The position numbers and the translations under genes were made by a program. Of a stretch of DNA of 64,000 nucleotides, positions 59,052 to 64,000 are shown in pieces; the first letter of the stretch is position 1; every line of letters begins with the position of its first letter. The stretch spans positions 372,001-436,000 of the forward strand of contig NZ_QXIO01000003.1 of NCBI RefSeq assembly GCF_003545765.1, in the 5' to 3' direction. This DNA comes from Colwellia sp. RSH04 (GTDB lineage: Bacteria; Pseudomonadota; Gammaproteobacteria; Enterobacterales; Alteromonadaceae). The notes beneath the pieces were generated by a model that was given only the letters and a program-made list of their open reading frames with translations, did no database searches and was not told where the DNA came from.

Positions 59052-59321
59052 TACCTAACTTGTTTTACACTTCCACCATTGTGCATAAAAAAGTGACCAC
59101 TTAGAACGACATGGGTGACATAAGAACAAATAAACTTTGTGTGAGTATCGTTATTCTACATCAAACAAATTTTATCAAGCTATCATAGTGTCCATGTGTT
59201 CCCGAAGGACTACTTTTAAAGGTGTATATACATAGTCATTGATTTTAAATTCTCGCTAATAGAGCACTTTCTTATACTGATTAATTGATATGAAAACATT
59301 TATTTAACTATATTATGGACG

Positions 59322-59364
59322 AAAAAAAACGCTGTTGTTATTTAAAATAACAAAACAGCGTTTT
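59322..59364 (-). terminator. Terminator after rplI
   Basis: AAAACGCTGTT (59326-59336) pairs with AACAGCGTTTT (59354-59364). An inner stem GTTATTT/AAATAAC extends the hairpin after a two-base bulge. On the minus strand it ends in a run of eight T. It lies 31 bases after the rplI stop. Confidence 0.85.
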
Positions 59365-59394
59365 ATATCGAAATCAGTAAATACTGATTATCGA

Positions 59395-59847
59395 TTATGC
59401 TTCAGCGATAACAGCCACTTTGATGCTAGTATCAACATCGTTGTGTAAGTGAATAACGATATCGAATTCACCTGTTTCACGGATAGCACCTAATGGTAAA
59501 CGTACTTCAGACTTAGCAACTTCAACGCCAGCCTCAGTAATTGCATCAGCAATATCACGAGTACCAATAGAACCAAATAATTTACCTTCGTCACCAGCTT
59601 TTGATGCGATTGTAACTTCTGCTAATTCAGTTAATTTAGCAGCACGAGCTTCTGCAGCAGCTAAAACTTCAGCTAATTTAGCTTCAAGTTCAGCGCGACG
59701 AGCTTCAAAGTGCTCAACGTTTGCTTGAGATGCGAAAACTGCTTTACCTTTAGGTAATAAGTAGTTACGTGCATAACCTGATTTAACAGTTACCTTGTCA
59801 CCAAGGCCGCCTAATTTGGCGATTTTGTCTAGAAGAATTACTTCCAT
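59395..59847 (-). CDS. rplI: 50S ribosomal protein L9
   Basis: Binds 23S rRNA domain V and spans the 50S surface; affects frame maintenance. The 150 residues comprise the N-terminal domain ([30 protein letters not shown]), the long connecting helix rich in Ala/Glu/Lys and the C-terminal RNA-binding domain ([16 protein letters not shown]). It is the last gene of the rpsF-priB-rpsR-rplI operon and is followed by a terminator. Confidence 0.99.
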   Translation of the reverse strand: MEVILLDKIAKLGGLGDKVTVKSGYARNYLLPKGKAVFASQANVEHFEARRAELEAKLAEVLAAAEARAAKLTELAEVTIASKAGDEGKLFGSIGTRDIADAITEAGVEVAKSEVRLPLGAIRETGEFDIVIHLHNDVDTSIKVAVIAEA

Positions 59848-59865
59848 TATAAACCCCTTATTAGC

Positions 59866-60093
59866 TTACTTGTGTAAGTCGGTGTATGGTAACAATGACA
59901 AGTAACGAGCGCGTTTGATCGCACGAGTTAATTGGCGTTGGTATTTTGCAGCAGTACCAGTGATACGGCTAGGAACGATTTTACCACTTTCAGTGATATA
60001 GTTTTTTAAAGTAGCAATATCTTTATAATCGATAGATGTTGCGCCTTCCGCTGTGAAACGGCAAAACTTACGACGTCTAAAAAAACGAGACAT
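59866..60093 (-). CDS. rpsR: 30S ribosomal protein S18
   Basis: Forms a heterodimer with S6 on the 30S platform. It has 75 residues from the ATG at 60093, which is preceded by GAGGAG and starts [14 protein letters not shown] as in the family. The frame is open ten codons further up, but that start has no support. The rest matches S18 ([42 protein letters not shown]). Confidence 0.98.
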   Translation of the reverse strand: MSRFFRRRKFCRFTAEGATSIDYKDIATLKNYITESGKIVPSRITGTAAKYQRQLTRAIKRARYLSLLPYTDLHK

Positions 60094-60137
60094 GGAGTTC
60101 TCCTCATTTGATTTAACTAGCAAATGTTAGCTAAATC

Positions 60138-60455
60138 TTAATTAATCATTTGAATTTGCTGAGCATGTAATACTAAAAGCGGATTTCCGTTTCTAGATTC
60201 GTGACGGTTTATAAATCCCACCACTTTTACATGACATCCAGCAACTAATTCACGAGTTAAGTGTGATAATTCACCTGTTGCTACAACTTGTATTCTGACA
60301 AATGCTTGTCTATTCATACCGGCTTCATTTTGTATAGACTTATGGTCTATTGAAAACTGGCTATGAGTAATACCCGCTGGGCTTGTTGACTGTTTAGGGG
60401 TTTTCACCACTTCGCCGGTCAACGTCAGGCTATTCTCTGGTAGAGCTTCTTGCAT
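60138..60455 (-). CDS. priB: Primosomal replication protein N (PriB)
   Basis: Single-strand DNA-binding OB-fold dimer of the PriA-PriB-DnaT restart primosome. About 105 residues match PriB: LTLTGEVVKTPKQSTSPAGITHSQFSI, then NEAGMNRQAFVRIQV and VKVVGFINRHESRNGNPLLVLHAQQIQMI. Two starts are possible, GTG at 60464 and ATG at 60455 with AGAG upstream; the ATG is preferred weakly. It lies between rpsF and rpsR, the normal order. Confidence 0.93.
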   Translation of the reverse strand: MQEALPENSLTLTGEVVKTPKQSTSPAGITHSQFSIDHKSIQNEAGMNRQAFVRIQVVATGELSHLTRELVAGCHVKVVGFINRHESRNGNPLLVLHAQQIQMIN

Positions 60456-60490
60456 TGCATTCACTCTAATAAAGAAAGTTCACAGGATGC

Positions 60491-60910
60491 TTATTCTTCG
60501 CTAGCAGCTTCTTCAGACTTCTCTTCAGTTGAGACTTCTTCAGTTTTAGCTGGCTCAGCAGCAACCTCTTTCTTAGCTTCGCGACGGTCATCTTTAGCAG
60601 CAGCCATAGGTGATGCTTCAGTTACCGCGTCTTTAGTACGCATGATCATGTTACGAATAACAACATCGTTATAACGGAAAGAAGTTTCTAATTCATCAAT
60701 AACTGTTTGAGGCGCTTCAATGTTCATAAGAACATAGTGTGCTTTGTGTAGTTTATTGATTGGGTATGCTAATTGACGACGACCCCAGTCTTCTAGACGG
60801 TGGATTTTGCCTTCAGCAGCATTGATCAAGTCTGTGTAGCGCTGGATCATACCAGACACTTGTTCACTCTGATCAGGGTGAACCATAAATACGATTTCGT
60901 AATGACGCAT
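60491..60910 (-). CDS. rpsF: 30S ribosomal protein S6
   Basis: Platform protein of the 30S subunit that pairs with S18. It has 139 residues from the ATG at 60910, which has AAGGAG before it and begins [17 protein letters not shown] like the family. The frame is open 23 codons further up, without support. The C-terminus is an extended, mostly acidic tail (about 105-139, alternating Lys/Glu/Ala and ending ASEE), longer than the basic fold needs. In E. coli the S6 tail is modified by the glutamate ligase RimK. Confidence 0.98.
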   Translation of the reverse strand: MRHYEIVFMVHPDQSEQVSGMIQRYTDLINAAEGKIHRLEDWGRRQLAYPINKLHKAHYVLMNIEAPQTVIDELETSFRYNDVVIRNMIMRTKDAVTEASPMAAAKDDRREAKKEVAAEPAKTEEVSTEEKSEEAASEE

Positions 60911-61006
60911 TACGAGCTCCTTATGGGTTGTAGCCTCAGAATCTGGCTCAGCCAACACCAGTGTAGAGGCAAGGAACAAAAAGTTCAGGCTGAATTAAGG
61001 ACGCGT

Positions 61007-61035
61007 AGTATAGAGAAAAGTGATGATAATAACAA
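61007..61035 (-). promoter_or_regulatory. Sigma-70 promoter of the rpsF operon
   Basis: TTGTTA (61030-61035) and TATACT (61007-61012) on the minus strand, with a 17-base spacer, followed by a GC-rich discriminator (ACGCG) typical of growth-rate-controlled ribosomal promoters. The leader to the rpsF ATG is about 90 bases. Confidence 0.7.
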
Positions 61036-61077
61036 GCACAAAAAATAGACATGAGTTGATAACTTATCACGCTCATT

Positions 61078-61134
61078 CTTTAGCGCTATTTTTATAATCA
61101 ACTTTTACTGGTTATTATGAATATAGCGCTAAAG
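61078..61134. repeat. Long perfect inverted repeat between DUF945 gene and rpsF promoter
   Basis: CTTTAGCGCTAT (61078-61089) and ATAGCGCTAAAG (61123-61134) are perfect 12-base arms with a 33-base spacer that itself has weak pairing (ATAAT with ATTAT). No T-run follows on either strand, so it is not a classical terminator. It lies 43 bases upstream of the rpsF -35 element. Confidence 0.7.
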
Positions 61135-61155
61135 TATAGATAAACTATCGGTAAG

Positions 61156-62448
61156 CTAGAACAACGGCACTGATTTACCGTTGACTTCTAATTGCCCTTT
61201 AGTAAAAAGCGCATTGAAACGCAACTCTGTTTTGTCTCTCATCAATAACCCTTGCTGTATATATTGATTAACTGCGGCATCTAAACCATATTTGCTTAAT
61301 AACGCTTCTGGTGAAGAACCATTTGCTTTAGCGCTAATTGCAGTCATCAAACTCATGATATTTTTAGCATCAAAAATATCTTTATCAATACTTACAATTA
61401 AGTCTGACTTTACTTTACCTTCAGGTGTCTCAACACTTAAGTTTTCAACGATAATTTGCGGCTCTTTTACAATGAGCTTTTCCGCTAATGCGGTAAGTTG
61501 CATCATGTTATTTTGCGCAGATAATTGCTCAATATTATTGGTTAAATCTGCAAAAGTACTATTCACTTCTTGCATTGTCTCTACATCTAAGCGTGTTATT
61601 TTTAAATCAAAGTCGGCATTAGTAAACTCTTCACTTGCTGAAGTAAGCTTATCAACATGATAAACCACACTTACTTCCATCAAGTCATCATCGACACGGG
61701 TATCAGCAATTAATGAAAGACCATTCATAGTTAACACTGCTGCATCTTTCTCTTCATTTACAACCAAACTATCTAGATGAAGTTTAAAAAAACCAGTAGA
61801 TAAAGTATCGCCTTGAAAGTAATTACCCGAGATCGCTTGTTGCTGAGATTCAAAAGATAATGCACCAATTTCCACCTGAGCATTTTCTTGACTAATAGTT
61901 AATCCTCCCCAATTAAATACGCCCTCAAAAGAACGCATATTCGCTAATGTAAACTCGCCGTAGGCAGGCTTTGAACTAATAGTTTCACCGTCAATAGTTT
62001 CATTTATACTTGCAACTTCAATTGTTGAGATAATGTCTTTACTGAACGTAAATAAACTGGTCATTTTTACATTTTTACTGATAAAGTCAGTTATTAATTG
62101 ATTAAATTCACCTACATCAGTATTTAGCTTAACGGAAGAATTAATATGACTCATGCCAAAGTGAACTTTTTCATTAGCTAGAATAATGGGGCCAAAATCT
62201 AACGTATCTTCAATAATAATTGATACTTCTTCAATGTCATCTTCCGCAATAATGAAGGTAATTTCACTACGAGCAGTGCCACTAAACCAACTTAGGGTAA
62301 AATCAGTTATTTTCGCGTTTATCGCAGGGTGCTCATTCAGTTGAGCAATTGTATTGTGGTATTCCTCTTTGACAATGCCACCAAATATTTTTGGTAAAAT
62401 TAAGCACAAAGCTACCACCAGCATTAGGGTAATAAAGAGTTTTTTCAT
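61156..62448 (-). CDS. DUF945 (YdgA-like) family protein
   Basis: Envelope protein of 430 residues with an N-terminal hydrophobic signal or anchor (about 2-21, KKLFITLMLVVALCLILPKIF). The body is rich in beta strands, with the DUF945 features YHNTIAQLNEHPAINAKITDF and SWFSGTARSEITF near the start and NQYIQQGLLMRDKTELRFNALFTKGQLEVNGK at the end. AAGGA precedes the ATG. The function of the family is not established. Its gene stands alone between rlmB and the rpsF operon. Confidence 0.88.
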   Translation of the reverse strand: MKKLFITLMLVVALCLILPKIFGGIVKEEYHNTIAQLNEHPAINAKITDFTLSWFSGTARSEITFIIAEDDIEEVSIIIEDTLDFGPIILANEKVHFGMSHINSSVKLNTDVGEFNQLITDFISKNVKMTSLFTFSKDIISTIEVASINETIDGETISSKPAYGEFTLANMRSFEGVFNWGGLTISQENAQVEIGALSFESQQQAISGNYFQGDTLSTGFFKLHLDSLVVNEEKDAAVLTMNGLSLIADTRVDDDLMEVSVVYHVDKLTSASEEFTNADFDLKITRLDVETMQEVNSTFADLTNNIEQLSAQNNMMQLTALAEKLIVKEPQIIVENLSVETPEGKVKSDLIVSIDKDIFDAKNIMSLMTAISAKANGSSPEALLSKYGLDAAVNQYIQQGLLMRDKTELRFNALFTKGQLEVNGKSVPLF

Positions 62449-62545
62449 TGGAGTCCTTTCCTTGTAGGTTAATCCGTTGGAAATGCATTAAATATGACAT
62501 ATTAACAATTGCATATTTCATACATTAAAATATAAAAGCGGTGGA

Positions 62546-63301
62546 TTATAGCCCGCGTTGTCGCACCATTTCAAATAAACAAATCCCCGTTGCCACAGAG
62601 ACATTTAGACTTGAAACGCTGCCAGCCATAGGTAGTTTAACTAATTGATCACAGTTTTCACGTGTTAAGCGACGCATTCCTTTACCTTCAGCACCCATGA
62701 CTAAAGCAATTGAGCCTGATAGTTTAACATCATATAAACAAGTATCTGTTTCTCCAGCGGTACCTACTATCCACACACCTGCTTTTTGCAGTTGTTTCAT
62801 TGTTCTTGCTAAGTTTGTTACTTGCACTAATGGAACGCTTTCAGCAGCGCCAACAGCAACTTTTCTTACTGTACCGGTAATTTTAGCGGCATTATCTTTG
62901 GGAACAATAATCGCTTGTACACCCGCCGCATCGGCATTTCTTAAGCAAGCACCTAAGTTATGTGGATCAGTTACACCATCAAGGATAAGAAAAAAGGGAG
63001 ATTTTTTTTGCTTTTCAGCTGACGCAATGATGTCATCTAAGTCGTTTTCTGACAGTGTTTTACCTGGTTTTACTCGGGCTACTATACCTTGATGCTGTTC
63101 ACCTTTGCTTTTGTCATCTAACACTTTACGCTGCACCATTTGAGCAGAAATACCATACTTCCTTGCTAGATTAATAATTGGCATCAAACGCTCATCTTCG
63201 CGTCCTTTTAATAACCACATTTCAATAAAACGCTCTGGTGCACTTTGAATTAATGCATTAATCGCATGAATTCCAAAAACTATTTCTTCATTTTTTGCCA
63301 T
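62546..63301 (-). CDS. rlmB: 23S rRNA (guanosine(2251)-2'-O)-methyltransferase
   Basis: SPOUT methyltransferase that modifies G2251 in the ribosomal P loop. From the ATG at 63301 (AGGAAG before it) it has 251 residues: an N-terminal L30e-like substrate domain ([14 protein letters not shown]) and the knotted catalytic domain with [44 protein letters not shown] and [19 protein letters not shown]. The frame is open eight codons up without support. It follows rnr, the usual neighbour. Confidence 0.97.
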   Translation of the reverse strand: MAKNEEIVFGIHAINALIQSAPERFIEMWLLKGREDERLMPIINLARKYGISAQMVQRKVLDDKSKGEQHQGIVARVKPGKTLSENDLDDIIASAEKQKKSPFFLILDGVTDPHNLGACLRNADAAGVQAIIVPKDNAAKITGTVRKVAVGAAESVPLVQVTNLARTMKQLQKAGVWIVGTAGETDTCLYDVKLSGSIALVMGAEGKGMRRLTRENCDQLVKLPMAGSVSSLNVSVATGICLFEMVRQRGL

Positions 63302-63358
63302 GTTAACTTCCTGTGACAACACCAATTGTCATCAACTTTTTCTATTATTTATCAACAA

Positions 63359-64000
63359 CTACTGTTTTATTTGTTTTCTTGCATTTTTACCTGGACGTTT
63401 TTTCCGCGCGGTTCTTTTCTTCGCTTTGCTTTTTTCTTTCTTTACTTTACCTTTGTTAGCGTCCGTTTTTTTAAAACTGCTTTGAGAAGGTTTAGCTTTT
63501 GCTTTCCCTGATTTATTTCGCTTCGAGGGTTCTTTTTTATCGCTTACGCGCTTAGCACTAGCAAGCTTATTCCCTAATGATAGATCTATCTTTTTCTCAT
63601 CAAGATTTACGGCTGCAACCTGCACCGTAACTACATCACCTACACGATACTTAACCCCTGTGTTTTCACCGGTAAGACACATACGAACATCATCATAATG
63701 ATAAAAATCTCTGCCAAGGGAAGTAATATGAACTAAACCTTCAATATGAAGATCTTGTAGGCGCACAAACATACCAAAGTTAGTGACCGTTGAAATAACC
63801 CCTGTAAAAGTATCACCAACGTGATCCTGCATAAATTCACATTTAAGCCAATCAGAAACATCGCGGGTCGCTTCATCAGCACGCCTTTCCGTCATTGAGC
63901 AATGCTCACCTAATTCGATAACTTCGGCTAATTGATAATCATAAGCGCCAGACGTTGCCTTTTTGACTAACTCATCTTCTTGCTGTTGCTGCTGCAAAAT
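63359..64000 (-). CDS. rnr: Ribonuclease R, 3' part (gene continues past the window end)
   Basis: Only the C-terminal 212 residues are in the window; the 5' part lies beyond base 64000. Visible are the end of the RNB region (HCSMTERRADEATRDVSDWLKCEFMQ), a complete S1 domain (about 55-135 of this part, VGDTFTGVISTVTNFGMFVRL and LVHITSLG) and a Lys/Arg-rich tail of about 70 residues. This identifies the processive 3'-5' exoribonuclease RNase R; the basic tail helps it bind structured RNA and ribosomes. rlmB follows after 57 bases. Confidence 0.95.
   Translation of the reverse strand: MLQQQQQEDELVKKATSGAYDYQLAEVIELGEHCSMTERRADEATRDVSDWLKCEFMQDHVGDTFTGVISTVTNFGMFVRLQDLHIEGLVHITSLGRDFYHYDDVRMCLTGENTGVKYRVGDVVTVQVAAVNLDEKKIDLSLGNKLASAKRVSDKKEPSKRNKSGKAKAKPSQSSFKKTDANKGKVKKEKSKAKKRTARKKRPGKNARKQIKQ

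Larger units (their letters stand above)
58858..59394. other. 537-base gene-free region between mshI and rplI
   Basis: No reading frame with a start and ribosome site was found on either strand. The region holds the mshI promoter (58915-58942), an inverted repeat (59021-59051) and the rplI terminator (59322-59364). About 270 bases between 59052 and 59321 show nothing I can name. In Vibrio the mshH gene sits at this end of the locus; there is no sign of it here. Confidence 0.6.

Noticed and set aside
59052-59321. Remnant of mshH or a short gene
   Set aside because: The ATG-started frames checked were under 12 codons, and no recognisable peptide was found.
60911-61006. S6:S18-binding autoregulatory leader of rpsF
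   Set aside because: The leader is long enough, but the bulged CCG element of the known motif could not be identified with confidence.

Overview
The window is chromosomal DNA of a low-GC gammaproteobacterium of the order Alteromonadales, most likely Colwelliaceae (Colwellia or Thalassotalea type). This rests on AT-rich codon use, the classical gammaproteobacterial order of the mla, lpt, rpoN and mre blocks, and a complete MSHA pilus locus next to mreB. No tRNA, rRNA, CRISPR, insertion sequence, integrase or phage gene was seen. Most of the window is core genome.

Layout. 216-3822 (+): gpmI, envC and a YibQ-type deacetylase-like protein, followed by a convergent PDZ-less periplasmic serine protease (3885-4649, -). 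4856-11411 (+): an accessory island with a patatin-like lipase, the AMP-ligase and PLP-decarboxylase pair known from exosortase A clusters, a LuxI-like exosortase-associated acyltransferase and an FAD oxidase. No exosortase, PEP-CTERM protein or carrier protein is present. 11475-16337 (-): murA, ibaG and mlaBCDEF (outer-membrane lipid asymmetry). Divergent from it, 16630-24605 (+): yrbG, kdsD, kdsC, lptC, lptA, lptB, rpoN, hpf, ptsN, rapZ, npr (Kdo and LPS export, sigma-54, nitrogen PTS). 24806-30865: mgtE, the TldD/TldE pair, darP, a nitrilase and a short unlisted membrane-peptide gene behind a perfect FNR-type box. 30920-39622 (-): yhdP, rng, maf, mreD, mreC, mreB.

39840-58857 (-) is a complete MSHA type IV pilus locus read mshI, I2, J, K, L, M, N, E, G, F, B, A, C, D, O, P, Q. 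It holds the secretin (MshL), a c-di-GMP-type ATPase (MshE), the platform protein (MshG), the pilins and a 1627-residue LamG protein (MshQ). A strong terminator follows mshA, and a good sigma-70-like promoter precedes mshI. The mshH/csrD gene found at this end in Vibrio and Shewanella is absent. 59395-64000 (-) carries rplI, rpsR, priB, rpsF, a DUF945 protein, rlmB and the 3' end of rnr.

Best leads: (1) the orphan exosortase-associated ligase, decarboxylase, acyltransferase and oxidase cluster, which looks like a small-molecule or signal pathway; (2) a 40-residue membrane peptide behind a perfect TTGAT-N4-ATCAA box; (3) an MreB lacking one glycine of the invariant DIGGGTT nucleotide-binding loop; (4) several unexplained inverted repeats in promoters and leaders.
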